Notes under the pieces: model-generated
The model's database searches: none
The model's input: the letters and a program-made list of their open reading frames with translations, nothing else
Told to the model about the DNA's origin: nothing
Translations under genes and position numbers: made by a program
Part shown: piece after piece, positions 10,114-18,813 of the stretch
Numbering within the stretch: position 1 is the stretch's first letter
How the letters are laid out: every line of letters starts with the position of its first letter
Origin: Tunicatimonas pelagia
Lineage (GTDB): Bacteria > Bacteroidota > Bacteroidia > Cytophagales > Cyclobacteriaceae
Direction of reading: 5' to 3'
Length of the DNA: 64,000 nucleotides
Assembly: GCF_030506325.1 (NCBI RefSeq)
Contig: NZ_CP120683.1
Coordinates: 6,018,501-6,082,500 of the forward strand

Positions 10114-10299
10114 TACTGATGGTATTTTTAGATTGTTGTTAGATTGACCCTGTTTAGCAAGAAAGCGTTGGAAGAAGGGATAAAATTTTAGAGAAAAAAC
10201 TACAGAACCATACGTGCTTTCAGAAAATTGGCCACGCTGGAAATTATTTCAGGATTGATTTTTGTTACCCCTTTAAATCAGACTAATAAACGTAATACC

Positions 10300-10713
10300 A
10301 TGAAATTTGCTTTCGCACTACTGTTCAGTTTTGTTTTTATTGGCTCGGTAGTAGCCCAAGAAGAGGCCACTACTGAAGATCTCGCGGGTCCTCAAATTAC
10401 TTTTGCTCAGGATACTAAAGATTTTGGTGATATCATTCAAGGCGATAAAGTAAGCCACTCTTTTGAGTTTGAAAACACTGGAACTGAACCACTGATCTTA
10501 TCTAACGTGCTTACTACCTGTGGTTGCACGGCTACTGCGTGGCCTCGCGAACCTATTGCGCCCGGTGAAAGTGCGAAGATTGAGGTATCATTTAATAGCA
10601 CCGGAAAAAAAGGGCGACAGAACAAGGTGGTTACTGTAGTATCGAATGCAGTAAATGCTCAAGAGCGGGTAAAGCTTATCACCAATGTACTTCCTAACAA
10701 AGATGTTCAGTAG
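10300..10713 (+). CDS. DUF1573 domain protein, secreted
   Basis: 137-residue exported protein; signal peptide MKFAFALLFSFVFIGSVVAQ. The mature part is a single DUF1573 Ig-like domain, recognised by ITFAQDTKDFGDI, VSHSFEFENTG and LTTCGCTATAWPREPIAPGE, where the CGC pair and the proline-glycine turn are the family hallmark. The ATG at 10300 is preferred over the open TTG at 10228 because it starts the signal peptide. Function is unknown; such proteins are abundant small periplasmic proteins in Bacteroidota. A good terminator follows at 10740. Confidence 0.9.
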   Translation: MKFAFALLFSFVFIGSVVAQEEATTEDLAGPQITFAQDTKDFGDIIQGDKVSHSFEFENTGTEPLILSNVLTTCGCTATAWPREPIAPGESAKIEVSFNSTGKKGRQNKVVTVVSNAVNAQERVKLITNVLPNKDVQ

Positions 10714-10739
10714 CCGATATAGAATTTTAGCTAGCACTG

Positions 10740-10768
10740 GCCTCGCTTATTTGAAGTGAGGCTTTTTT
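10740..10768 (+). terminator. Rho-independent terminator of the DUF1573 gene
   Basis: GCCTCGCTT (10740-10748) pairs with AAGTGAGGC (10754-10762), nine pairs with one G-T, five-base loop, followed by six T residues (10763-10768). The T-run ends inside the last codons of the convergent kinase gene. Confidence 0.85.
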
Positions 10769-12164
10769 ATTGCGGAAATTTTAGATATACCTGAGTGCCC
10801 TTCTGATTATCAATACTGATAGTGCCATTAAGCTGCCGAGTTAGACTTGAAATTAGCTGAAAACCTAGCGTAGTCCCATCAATTAGGTTAAACTCAGTCG
10901 GTAAGCCTACTCCATTATCCTGAATAGTTATATGTATGCAACTCTCCTTAAAAAAAGCCTGAATATGGATTTTAGGTGAATCAGTTGAAGTGGGAGGGAA
11001 GGCGTATTTAAAGCTGTTAGTAATTACTTCATTAATAATTAGTCCGCAGGCAATAGCTCGGTCTACATCGAGAGGTTTGTTAGTGACTTCTTGCTCAACA
11101 TGAATCTCTTCAGCTTTTTCCCGAAATAGTTTTTGCACGTTACTAACCAACGATTGAATGTAATTTCTTAAGTTAATGAATGTATAATTATCGCTACGGT
11201 AAAGCTGCTCTTGAATAAGGGCGAGCGTTTTAATACGAGTCATGCTTTCTTGAAACAGATCGTATACAAACGGCTGGCTCTTTACTTTTTCTGCTTGCAA
11301 ATACAGTAAGCCCGAGACAATGGTCATGTTGTTTTTTACTCGGTGATGAACCTCGTGAGCGTACGAATCTTTTTCATCTAAAGCCTGAGTTAGCCTCCGC
11401 ACATCATCTTTGCGTTTGGTAATATCACTCACTGTCTCAAGCTTGAACCGCTGACCATTATCACCAACTAGCCTACCCACTTGGATAGAGACATCTTTAA
11501 AGTTTCCGTGTTTATCAATTGTTTGCCATTCTCCGCTATTTTCTTCGGTGCCACCAGCAAGATACTCCTGATGCTGCGCTTGGGCATATTTGTGAATATT
11601 CTTAGGAAGCACCAGTGTGATGGACTGTCCAATCAGCTCGGGCTTGGAGTAGCCATAAATGGTACAGTAGGCTTTGTTCACTTTCACAAAATTTCCTTCA
11701 TCGTTGGTTATACAAACCCCTACCGTAGTTGTGTTCAAAATCTGGTCTAGCATGGACTGAGTGTCCAATACACTTGCTTCCTCCTGGCACTCTCGGTAGT
11801 TTATGGCACCCTCAATCGTTTTCTGGAGTGTAGCTAAATCGTAGGGCTTGTTAAGAATACTGTAGGGGTCACAGTCAAGGGCTTGCCGGACTGTTCGCTG
11901 GTCAGTGCTGGCAGTTAGAAAAATGAAGGGAAGCAGCGGGTTAATATCTTTGATATGTTGAGCCGTTTCTAACCCACTCATACTACCTCGAATGCGAATA
12001 TCCAGAAAAGCTATATCTATGGTCGAGGTTCTAACTGCATCCAAGGCCTCTGAGCCATTGTTTACTACCACAACATTATGGTAATCCAAATCTCGTAGAT
12101 ACTGTACGAAAGTTAGTTGAGCAATGGCATTATCTTCTACGATTAAAATATTAGTGTCGTGCAT
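10767..12164 (-). CDS. Response regulator-PAS-histidine kinase (HisKA_2/HWE-like) fusion
   Basis: Signalling protein of 465 residues with three parts. Residues about 1-120 are a receiver domain (NILIVEDN, phosphoacceptor Asp55 in FLDIR, conserved LTAS and NKPYD). A PAS domain follows (about 135-255, ITNDEGNFVKVNKAYCTIYG). The C-terminus is a HisKA_2-type kinase: EVHHRVKNNMTIVSGLL holds the phosphoryl-accepting His near residue 270, then an HATPase domain with N-box INEVITNSFKYAF and G-box DNGVGLP. No membrane segment, so a soluble kinase that can be phosphorylated by another kinase, possibly a phosphorelay component. The ATG at 12164 starts just before the receiver; the frame is open six codons more to a TTG at 12182. 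It lies downstream of modC with a 156-base gap, so linkage to molybdate is not implied. Confidence 0.88.
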   Translation of the reverse strand: MHDTNILIVEDNAIAQLTFVQYLRDLDYHNVVVVNNGSEALDAVRTSTIDIAFLDIRIRGSMSGLETAQHIKDINPLLPFIFLTASTDQRTVRQALDCDPYSILNKPYDLATLQKTIEGAINYRECQEEASVLDTQSMLDQILNTTTVGVCITNDEGNFVKVNKAYCTIYGYSKPELIGQSITLVLPKNIHKYAQAQHQEYLAGGTEENSGEWQTIDKHGNFKDVSIQVGRLVGDNGQRFKLETVSDITKRKDDVRRLTQALDEKDSYAHEVHHRVKNNMTIVSGLLYLQAEKVKSQPFVYDLFQESMTRIKTLALIQEQLYRSDNYTFINLRNYIQSLVSNVQKLFREKAEEIHVEQEVTNKPLDVDRAIACGLIINEVITNSFKYAFPPTSTDSPKIHIQAFFKESCIHITIQDNGVGLPTEFNLIDGTTLGFQLISSLTRQLNGTISIDNQKGTQVYLKFPQ

Positions 12165-12320
12165 AAAAAAATCCCCAATCAAAACAGCGTAGGGTAAGCA
12201 ATATGAATGATAAAGATAAGAATATAGTTAAAAATGCGCTGATTACCCACAAAAAGGAGGCTTAATACAACTGCCTTAATTAGAAAAGAAATTGATAGAT
12301 AATACTAAGAAATAATAAAA

Positions 12321-13172
12321 TTATACTTCCTTTTTCCGTTGAACATGGTATTGATCGGCTGTAATATAGAGCGTATCACCAACTCGGTAGCGGTCAGAGT
12401 CTTCAGGAAGATGAATAATACTAAGCGAATTTTTCACCACTAGCGTAATTTGCCCGTTGTGTACGGTGAGCACTTCACCCTCTAGTAGCGTAGCGGGGTC
12501 AGTATTGCTTAATACGGTAGAGGGGTGCCCCTGCTGTACCACTTTGCCATTTTGCAGTAAAAAAGCCCGGTTGGCCAGTCGAGCAACTTCTGAGGGGGTA
12601 TGGCTTACTAACACGGTAATTGTTTGATAACGATGGTGCAATGTCATTAAGTCTTGTTGTAGCTTACTTCGCATCTCCTCGTCTAAGGCAGCAAAAGGTT
12701 CGTCGAGCAAGAGTACTTTAGGGCGACGTAATAATGCCCTAGCCAGGGCCACCCGCTGTTGTTGTCCACCCGAAAGATCAGTCGGTTTTTGACCAGCTAA
12801 ATTCTGAATATGGATTAGCTCCAAAATATCGTCGATGGCACGAGGTGGTTGGTCAGCGGGTAGGGCGTATTCTAGATTCTGGCGAACATTCATATTCGGG
12901 AACAGCGCGTAATCCTGAAATACGTAGCCAATAGAGCGTTGTTGCGTTCTCAGGTTAACACGAGGGTGGCTGTTAAACCAAGTACGGTTACCTACCGTAA
13001 TTTGTCCTTGGTCAGGCAAGAGCAATCCGGCAATCATTTTCAGAATACTAGTTTTTCCGGCACCCGATGGACCCATAATGGCAATAATTTCTCCGGGCTG
13101 AATCTCAAAAGAAACATCCAGATAAATAGGTTGGGTACTGCCTCTTAGCTGTTTTTGTAAATGAACGGTCAT
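12321..13172 (-). CDS. modC: Molybdate ABC transporter ATP-binding protein ModC
   Basis: ATPase subunit (283 residues) energising molybdate uptake. Walker A GPSGAGKTS at residues 34-42, signature LSGGQQQRVALARALL near 135, Walker B VLLLDEPFAALD near 155, and H-loop VSHTPSEV. The C-terminal 60 residues (GEVLTVHNGQITLVV...) form a short regulatory domain, shorter than the usual TOBE/Mop tail. The start codon overlaps the modB stop by one base (TAATG at 13170-13174), a translational-coupling arrangement. Assignment to molybdate rather than sulfate rests on the ModA and ModB neighbours. Confidence 0.93.
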   Translation of the reverse strand: MTVHLQKQLRGSTQPIYLDVSFEIQPGEIIAIMGPSGAGKTSILKMIAGLLLPDQGQITVGNRTWFNSHPRVNLRTQQRSIGYVFQDYALFPNMNVRQNLEYALPADQPPRAIDDILELIHIQNLAGQKPTDLSGGQQQRVALARALLRRPKVLLLDEPFAALDEEMRSKLQQDLMTLHHRYQTITVLVSHTPSEVARLANRAFLLQNGKVVQQGHPSTVLSNTDPATLLEGEVLTVHNGQITLVVKNSLSIIHLPEDSDRYRVGDTLYITADQYHVQRKKEV

Positions 13173-13840
13173 TAAATAATGCCTCGGGTACGCTGGTGCT
13201 GGTACGAATAAACCAAAATAAGTACGATAAAAGAAAAAAGCAGTAAGATTACCGCGTATACATTCGCATTCGCGTAATTCAGCATTTCCACTTCGTTGTA
13301 GATAGCAATAGAAGCTACGCGGGTTTCATTAGGAATGCTTCCCCCAATCATCAGGATTACGCCAAACTCCCCAATGGTATGAGCAAAAGTCATAACGCCA
13401 CCCACCCACAAGGATGCTTTGATGTTGGGCAACAACACATTAATAAGGGTATTCCACCGAGATTTTCCCAAGGTGTAGGCTGCCTCCCGGTAGGTATTGG
13501 GTAAACTTTCTAGGGCAGAAAGCACCGGATTGACCATAAAGGGCAAACTAAAAATGATAGAGGCAATAACTAGACCGCTGAAGCTAAACACCAAGCGAAG
13601 ATCAAACCACCGCTGGCTAAGCTGGCCTAACCACCCGTCGGGACGGAGTAAGAGAAGCAAATAGTATCCTAAAACGGTGGGAGGAAGTACTAAAGGAAGG
13701 CTAACAAAGGCTTTGAGTACCGGGCGAATATTTTTTCCGTAGAAATAAATAACGTATACCAGTGGCAGACTAATCAAGAAAAGTAATACGGTAGTGATAG
13801 ATGCAAGCTTAAGGCTTAACCAAAACGGCGACCAATCCAT
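13172..13840 (-). CDS. modB: Molybdate ABC transporter permease ModB
   Basis: Inner-membrane permease, about 222 residues, with five to six hydrophobic segments (first at SLKLASITTVLLFLISLPLV). The EAA loop that docks on the ATPase is EAAYTLGKSRWNTLINVLLP near residue 120, and SLPLVLPPTVLGYYLL is typical ModB sequence. Two starts are possible: ATG at 13840, used here, or GTG at 13846 that overlaps the modA stop by one base (TAGTG), which would mirror the modB-modC junction. Middle gene of modABC. Confidence 0.93.
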   Translation of the reverse strand: MDWSPFWLSLKLASITTVLLFLISLPLVYVIYFYGKNIRPVLKAFVSLPLVLPPTVLGYYLLLLLRPDGWLGQLSQRWFDLRLVFSFSGLVIASIIFSLPFMVNPVLSALESLPNTYREAAYTLGKSRWNTLINVLLPNIKASLWVGGVMTFAHTIGEFGVILMIGGSIPNETRVASIAIYNEVEMLNYANANVYAVILLLFSFIVLILVYSYQHQRTRGII

Positions 13841-13845
13841 AGACA

Positions 13846-14586
13846 CTACGGCAATTGGTAGCCGAAATCTTGAAAAACCTTTTGGGCCACCGGAGAAACA
13901 ATAAACTCTAAGAACTGATCGACGGTGAATTCAGCAGCTTCAGCGTTACGAAGCAACACCATGCCGTGGGGCAGGGGAGAGGCACCCTCAACTTCTTGCC
14001 AACTACCACCCTTTTGTTGGATAGATTCAATATGTTGGGCAGAATTAGCTGTAAAGGCAGTTATCACCGCTTCGGTAGCAATGTACTGATTTACTTGGCT
14101 GATATTCTCGGCGTATACTAACTTATCCTTCACTTCATCCCACCAGCCGTGCTGTTGCAGCCACTGGCGGGTTATTTTTCCGTAGGGGGCTAAATCTGGT
14201 TGGGCGATAGCAATTGTTTTGGCTTTTTGCATTCTTTTCTCAACAGAGGTGATATTTGGCTTTGCCGACCAAAAATATAGGGTACCGTAGGCCAGCACCT
14301 CCGGCTTTTGTTGAGCCAGGCCTTGTTCGTAGATGTTTTCAGGATACTTCATGTCAGCCGAAATGAAGAAATCGTAAGGGGCACCGTTCGTAATTTGGGC
14401 TGTTAATTTTCCTGATGAGGCTACGATAAGCGTAAGGGTGCCTTGAAATTTTTCTTCGTACAGTGCCTTCACCTGATTCATAGGAGGAAGAAAGTTAGCG
14501 GCTACCGCAATCTTTAGATCGCTAGTCTGCCCAAAAGCGGAAGTAAATCCATCGAAAGTAAGTAGAAAAAATAATAGAAAACGCAT
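13846..14586 (-). CDS. modA: Molybdate-binding protein ModA
   Basis: Periplasmic solute-binding protein of 246 residues that delivers molybdate (or tungstate) to ModBC. Signal peptide MRFLLFFLLTFDGFTSAFGQ. Mature sequence has the ModA hallmarks: LKIAVAANFLPPM, LIVASSGKLTAQITNGAPYDFFISAD (shown in part: SSGKL and APYDFFISAD) and PLPHGMVLL near the C-terminus. Serine residues of the ASSGK motif normally bind the oxyanion. First gene of the operon modA-modB-modC. No convincing Moco riboswitch or ModE palindrome was seen in the 120 bases upstream. Confidence 0.94.
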   Translation of the reverse strand: MRFLLFFLLTFDGFTSAFGQTSDLKIAVAANFLPPMNQVKALYEEKFQGTLTLIVASSGKLTAQITNGAPYDFFISADMKYPENIYEQGLAQQKPEVLAYGTLYFWSAKPNITSVEKRMQKAKTIAIAQPDLAPYGKITRQWLQQHGWWDEVKDKLVYAENISQVNQYIATEAVITAFTANSAQHIESIQQKGGSWQEVEGASPLPHGMVLLRNAEAAEFTVDQFLEFIVSPVAQKVFQDFGYQLP

Positions 14587-14706
14587 CTAATCGTGATTTC
14601 AAGTTGAAAACAACAAATTACGAATTGTTAAGTATTTGATTATTAAAAAACTGCATAATTTGCAGGACATAGTCGTTCTACAACGCAAGCACAATGTATA
14701 CAAGGT

Positions 14707-15576
14707 ATGGATCAATTTAACGTCGGTAGTGTCCCCGAGCATTTTATGTTACCCTGGCATCTGGCCATTGAAAACGGTGACTTTCAAGCCCACGGGTTAT
14801 CGGTCAATTGGCAAGATTACCCGGGCGGTACCGGAGCTATGATGGCTGATCTTCACGATGGTCAGCTCGACATTGCTATTGCGCTTACCGAAGGCGTAAT
14901 AGCCGATATTGTTAAACAGCGAGCAAGTAAATTAGTCCAGGTATTTATTAGTAGCCCCCTTACCTGGGGTATTCATGTAGCGGCAAATTCTGCTTATCAG
15001 TCGGTAGAAGAGTTAGCAAGCGCAACATTTGCTATTAGTCGCATGGGTTCAGGTTCGCACCTCATGGCCGTAGTAATGGCGAAGCATCGAGGCTGGCCGC
15101 TTGACAAGATGCAACTGAAAGTGGTAGGGGGAATGGAGGGCGCCCGCCAAGCCTTACCCGGCGGAGAGGCTGATGCTTTTATGTGGGAGAAATACATGAC
15201 CCAACCCATTGTAGAGCAAGGCGATTTTCGTCGGGTAGGCGAATTTGATACGCCCTGGCCTTGCTTTGTCGTAGTTGTTCGTAATGAAGTACTGCAAAGT
15301 TCATTGGCTCAGGTTGAAGTGCTGCTAAAAATAGCGCAACAATCAGCCAAGAGCTTTACCAGCCGGGATGATGCCACTACGCTAGTAGCCCAGCGATATG
15401 GCCTTACTTATGAAGATGCTGAAAGTTGGTTTGGAAGAACAAAATGGCAAACGAACTTTCGTGTTTCTCGTGCTATGCTCGAACAGGTGATGAATGCGCT
15501 GATGAACTGCCAAATTATTGACCAAAAAGTTGAGCCACACCAACTGTGTAGCTCGCTTACTGTGTTAGAGCAGTGA
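14707..15576 (+). CDS. NMT1/THI5-like substrate-binding fold protein without signal peptide
   Basis: 289-residue protein with the two-lobed periplasmic-binding-protein fold of the NMT1/THI5/SsuA superfamily: FNVGSVPEHFMLPWHLAIENG is the typical opening, followed by GGTGAMMADLHDGQLDIAI, FAISRMGSGSHLMAVVMA and EADAFMWEKYMT. There is no signal peptide or lipobox; the fold starts at residue 4, so the protein is predicted to stay in the cytosol. Close full-length relatives without export signals are known in bacteria and fungi (Candida Ca3427 family), where the ligand is unknown. It is divergent from modABC and has no permease of its own in the window. A role in thiamine-precursor or sulfonate metabolism is possible but not shown. 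Confidence 0.8.
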   Translation: MDQFNVGSVPEHFMLPWHLAIENGDFQAHGLSVNWQDYPGGTGAMMADLHDGQLDIAIALTEGVIADIVKQRASKLVQVFISSPLTWGIHVAANSAYQSVEELASATFAISRMGSGSHLMAVVMAKHRGWPLDKMQLKVVGGMEGARQALPGGEADAFMWEKYMTQPIVEQGDFRRVGEFDTPWPCFVVVVRNEVLQSSLAQVEVLLKIAQQSAKSFTSRDDATTLVAQRYGLTYEDAESWFGRTKWQTNFRVSRAMLEQVMNALMNCQIIDQKVEPHQLCSSLTVLEQ

Positions 15577-15608
15577 GCGAGATAAAGCAGGTGACATTTC
15601 TACTTAGC

Positions 15609-16052
15609 TTAAGCTCGATGAGTGGGTTGAACAGCCAGCTCTTTGTAGAGGCGATAAATATTGCGCTTTGACTTCGGATGGAAATCATGGTCAATATGAT
15701 CCATAATTCGGCGAACGAGCAACAAACCCACTCCGCCTTTGCGCCTATCTTTGATAATTTGCTTAATGCAAGGCTCTTTGTACTGATCGAAATTAAAGCC
15801 CTTCTTGCCAGAATCATGAATCTCGAAGGTGATTCCCCGATCTTCGCCAATCTTGATCTTCAGCTCTATGCTATGGCGAGAATTACACTGGTGGGAGTGG
15901 ATCATCAAGTTAGAGCAAATCTCATCTACTGCTAGCACCAGTTGATGCATTTCTACGTCAGAGATTGTATAATTTCGTAGAGTTTCCCTTACAAAGTCGC
16001 GCACTCCCTGCAGCTCATCTTTACAACACGATACTTTGTAACTATAATTCAT
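15609..16052 (-). CDS. RsbW-like anti-sigma factor / serine kinase (HATPase_c_2)
   Basis: GHKL ATPase of 147 residues: N-box VDEICSNLMIHSH near residue 50, G1 box FEIHDSGKKGF, and glycine-rich lid RRKGGVGLLLVRRIMD. Family members bind and inhibit a target (a sigma factor in Firmicutes) and phosphorylate a partner STAS protein. The ATG at 16052 (MNYSYKVSCCKDELQGVRDF) overlaps the upstream STAS gene by 11 bases; a longer in-frame version to 16088 adds only residues lying inside the STAS gene. Last gene of the partner-switching operon. The target is unknown because Bacteroidota usually lack sigma-B. Confidence 0.85.
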   Translation of the reverse strand: MNYSYKVSCCKDELQGVRDFVRETLRNYTISDVEMHQLVLAVDEICSNLMIHSHQCNSRHSIELKIKIGEDRGITFEIHDSGKKGFNFDQYKEPCIKQIIKDRRKGGVGLLLVRRIMDHIDHDFHPKSKRNIYRLYKELAVQPTHRA

Positions 16053-16386
16053 CAGCTTTAGCCTTTGCTTGTTCTTTGGTTTCAACAATCGTGAGCAGTT
16101 GGTGAAGTCCTAGTATCTCAAAGACTTTATACACTTTATCACTCATATGGTACAAAACCATTTTCTTCTCTTTAGTTTCTAACTCTTGGATGTAAGACAT
16201 AAAAACTCCTAATCCAGCCGAAGAAATGTAATTGAGATGTTGACAGTCTACCAGAATTCTGACAACATTTGAGCCTATCGCTTTTTCTAAAGCCTCATCT
16301 AAGTAGATAGATGAACTGGCATCTACCTCTCCGTTAATTGTGATAAGGCAGCTATCGCCCTCAAAATCAGTACTTACCTTCACCAT
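16042..16386 (-). CDS. STAS-domain anti-anti-sigma factor (RsbV/SpoIIAA-like)
   Basis: 114-residue single STAS domain. The phosphorylation site region is NYISSAGLGVFMSY, with Ser55/Ser56 matching the regulatory serine of SpoIIAA/RsbV. The dephosphorylated form would capture the RsbW-like kinase encoded immediately downstream, freeing that kinase's target. The gene sits 43 bases after the SpoIIE phosphatase that should reactivate it and overlaps the RsbW-like gene by 11 bases, so all three parts of one switch are co-transcribed. Confidence 0.9.
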   Translation of the reverse strand: MVKVSTDFEGDSCLITINGEVDASSSIYLDEALEKAIGSNVVRILVDCQHLNYISSAGLGVFMSYIQELETKEKKMVLYHMSDKVYKVFEILGLHQLLTIVETKEQAKAKADEL

Positions 16387-16429
16387 AGCTAAACTATTAT
16401 ACGCTGTGTTCTCATTTAGGTTCTTTTAC

Positions 16430-18517
16430 TTAAGTAAACTTCATTATCAATGCAGTATAATCGTCATTTAAGGGCCGATGGTTACAAAAAGCGTAAAGTT
16501 CTTCAATAAGTTTCTTTTGTAGCACTTGCGACGATTCGCCAATGTTTTTGAGAATAACATCTTTTAACCGATCGTAGCCAAACTCCTCATTATCTTCGTT
16601 CGTTGCTTCGGTTATCCCATCGGTGTAAAGCACAATAATATCCCCAGGCTCATAGTGCCTTCTACTTACCTCAATGTATTGATCAAATTTTTCGTTACGA
16701 ATAATCCCTAACCCTAACCCCCGAGTCTCGAGGTAGCACGCTTGCTGCGTTTTATTGCTATAATATAAGGTTGGGGTGTGGCCCGCTCGGGCAAAGCTAA
16801 GCACTCGCTTTTGGGTATCTACCACAAAAAAAGACGCGGTAATAAATGAGGTTTTTTCCATGCAACGCCCCAGCGCATTATTAGCGTAGGCTAAAAACTT
16901 ATCTGGGGGTAAATCAAGCTGAGCCAAGCTATGAAAAACACCCTTCATTTGCGACATATTGAATGCCGCTGAGGTGCCTTTTCCCGAAACATCTCCAATA
17001 ATAATAATAAATTTATGGTCATCAATCTGGTACTGATCGTAGTAGTCGCCACCTACCTGATCGGCTGATTCGGAGAAAGCGGAGATATCAAAGGCTTCAT
17101 TAGTGATCGGCTTATTGGGGAGTAGGCTTCGGTGCACTCGGTTAGCAATCTTTAGCTCTTCTTGGTAGCGTTCGTTGGCTAGGGTTTCATTCATCAGCTG
17201 AACATTCTCAATAGAAATAGAGGCTTGGCTGGCAAACGTAGTGATGATACTAATCATCTCCTTATTAAAACCATCGCTTACTCCCTTCATTAGCACTAGA
17301 TTACCGACAATGGCGTTCTTCACCACCAGCGGAATCCACAGTACCGAGTGGTACTCCGGTAGTTTTAAGATACGGTGTTTCCGTTGGCGTTGCTCAAAAT
17401 CTTGCCGTTGTAAGCGGGGGCGAGGCAGTGGGTTAATTATTTCAGGCTGGTCGGTATTGGCCTGTAGACGTTTCTTCAGTACCTCCACTTTTTCTCGAGT
17501 ACTATTTTTAATAAGTAAATGATCCTCGCCATTGTGATGAACTTCAATCCAACCAGCATCAGCAATTACTGCCTTGGCGGCACTCTCTAGTAAAATATCG
17601 TAAATTTGGGCCGTATTGTATTCTGATTGAGAAGACTGGCTTAATCGCTGAAAGTTGATAATCTCCTCTAATTTTTGCTCGAACACCGAAGAAGTAGGAA
17701 GGTTAAAAATAATGACCAGCAGTGAGAAAATGCTGTAGATAAGTACAAAGCCGGTGGTAGCAATAACAAACGGGTTGAAAACAAATATCTCCAGGTTTAC
17801 CAGCTCGTCCAGGGCATCACGATGTCCGTTAAGCTCCTGAACATGATAAATAATAAAAATAGCAATGGCGAGCATAATTGAAATGCTCTTCCATTTTTGG
17901 CGGAAATCTAAGTAGGCGATCCACTTCAAGTTTACCGACAGGACTAGCCCCAGCAGCAATAAAGGCAACAATACGAACAAAAAGACACTCCAATTACCCT
18001 GGGTTGGGAAGAAAATAAAAATAGTGCTAGCCAGAAGAGAATACTCGAAAACCTGCCACAAAAAGATGAGACGCCTAGATTTTTGGTACAGAATCAGCTG
18101 TTTCCATACCATAAACGTGGAGATAATAAACGCCGAGAACAGTCCGAAGCGGATGTAGAAGAAAAAGCTTTGTAGCGGAATCTTACTAACCAATGTGCCT
18201 TCGCCCAGTAGCTGATTAAATAAGAAAATGGCCAGAGAGATGATAGTAGCAAACAAACCTGTGGCAAATACCCGCCACAGCAAGTCAATAAAGTTTACCC
18301 GCTCGGCACGTCCGGTAATAAACCGATAATACACAGCTACCGATAGCAAAAATAAGATTAAGAAGATATGAGCAAACTCCGATCTGAAGCCCGAGGGTAC
18401 ATTGTGGTTGCGGGCAAACTGCGTTAAAAGACTTACAGTGACCAGCCCCACCCAGCCGACAATGCCCAGAAAAAGTGATAATCGGATTATATTCTTATGA
18501 AAGTGCAACTTGACCAT
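16430..18517 (-). CDS. Membrane GAF-SpoIIE serine phosphatase (RsbU-like)
   Basis: 695-residue membrane phosphatase. The N-terminal 290 residues contain about eight hydrophobic segments of a 7TM-like sensory region; then a GAF-like domain (about 320-460, LLESAAKAVIADAGWIEVHH) and a PP2C/SpoIIE domain from about 485: SADQVGGDYYD and GDVSGKGTSAAFNM hold metal-binding aspartates, and VLYTDGITEATNEDNEEFG closes the site. It should dephosphorylate the STAS protein encoded downstream in response to a membrane or ligand signal. Heads the operon phosphatase-STAS-RsbW. A TAGTTTTG promoter -7 element lies on this strand at 18568-18575. Confidence 0.9.
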   Translation of the reverse strand: MVKLHFHKNIIRLSLFLGIVGWVGLVTVSLLTQFARNHNVPSGFRSEFAHIFLILFLLSVAVYYRFITGRAERVNFIDLLWRVFATGLFATIISLAIFLFNQLLGEGTLVSKIPLQSFFFYIRFGLFSAFIISTFMVWKQLILYQKSRRLIFLWQVFEYSLLASTIFIFFPTQGNWSVFLFVLLPLLLLGLVLSVNLKWIAYLDFRQKWKSISIMLAIAIFIIYHVQELNGHRDALDELVNLEIFVFNPFVIATTGFVLIYSIFSLLVIIFNLPTSSVFEQKLEEIINFQRLSQSSQSEYNTAQIYDILLESAAKAVIADAGWIEVHHNGEDHLLIKNSTREKVEVLKKRLQANTDQPEIINPLPRPRLQRQDFEQRQRKHRILKLPEYHSVLWIPLVVKNAIVGNLVLMKGVSDGFNKEMISIITTFASQASISIENVQLMNETLANERYQEELKIANRVHRSLLPNKPITNEAFDISAFSESADQVGGDYYDQYQIDDHKFIIIIGDVSGKGTSAAFNMSQMKGVFHSLAQLDLPPDKFLAYANNALGRCMEKTSFITASFFVVDTQKRVLSFARAGHTPTLYYSNKTQQACYLETRGLGLGIIRNEKFDQYIEVSRRHYEPGDIIVLYTDGITEATNEDNEEFGYDRLKDVILKNIGESSQVLQKKLIEELYAFCNHRPLNDDYTALIMKFT

Positions 18518-18567
18518 AGTAGTTCAGCCCTTCCACATCAACGGATTTGTAGTTAGGCTTACAGGTG

Positions 18568-18575
18568 CAAAACTA
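18568..18575 (-). promoter_or_regulatory. Possible -7 element for the SpoIIE phosphatase operon
   Basis: TAGTTTTG on the minus strand fits the Bacteroidota TAnnTTTG box, about 50 bases before the start codon. No TTG is found 19 bases further upstream, so support is partial. Confidence 0.35.
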
Positions 18576-18589
18576 ACATAAATTTTGTA

Positions 18590-18790
18590 ACTGGGTGCTT
18601 GAGGCTGGGAGCAGGGAGGTACAGGTGGGAAGCGTATAGTTTAGATTAAAGGTGAGAAGAAAAGGGGCGAGATAAGTGTAAGGAAACAAAAAGCTGGGAG
18701 CCAAGTGTAAGAAGGTAAAAGATGCTCAGCATTAGCTAGCTTGGTGCCTAAATCCTAGCCCCCAGCTTCCAAAAGCATAATGGCTAATCC
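18590..18790. repeat. Diverged intergenic repeat words (GCTGGGAGC family)
   Basis: Purine-rich stretch with several variants of CTGGGAGC (GGCTGGGAGCAGGGAG, AAGCTGGGAGCCAAGTG) and an inverted copy near 18755-18770 (AGCCCCCAGCTTCC). The same words occur in the large mosaic repeats at 44567 and 62027 and at 47880. No coding potential. Confidence 0.45.
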
Positions 18791-18813
18791 ACCTGCTCGA
18801 AAGATTTGTAGGC

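Noticed and set aside
14587-14706. Molybdenum cofactor riboswitch or ModE site before modA
   Set aside because: No recognisable structure or palindrome of that type was seen.
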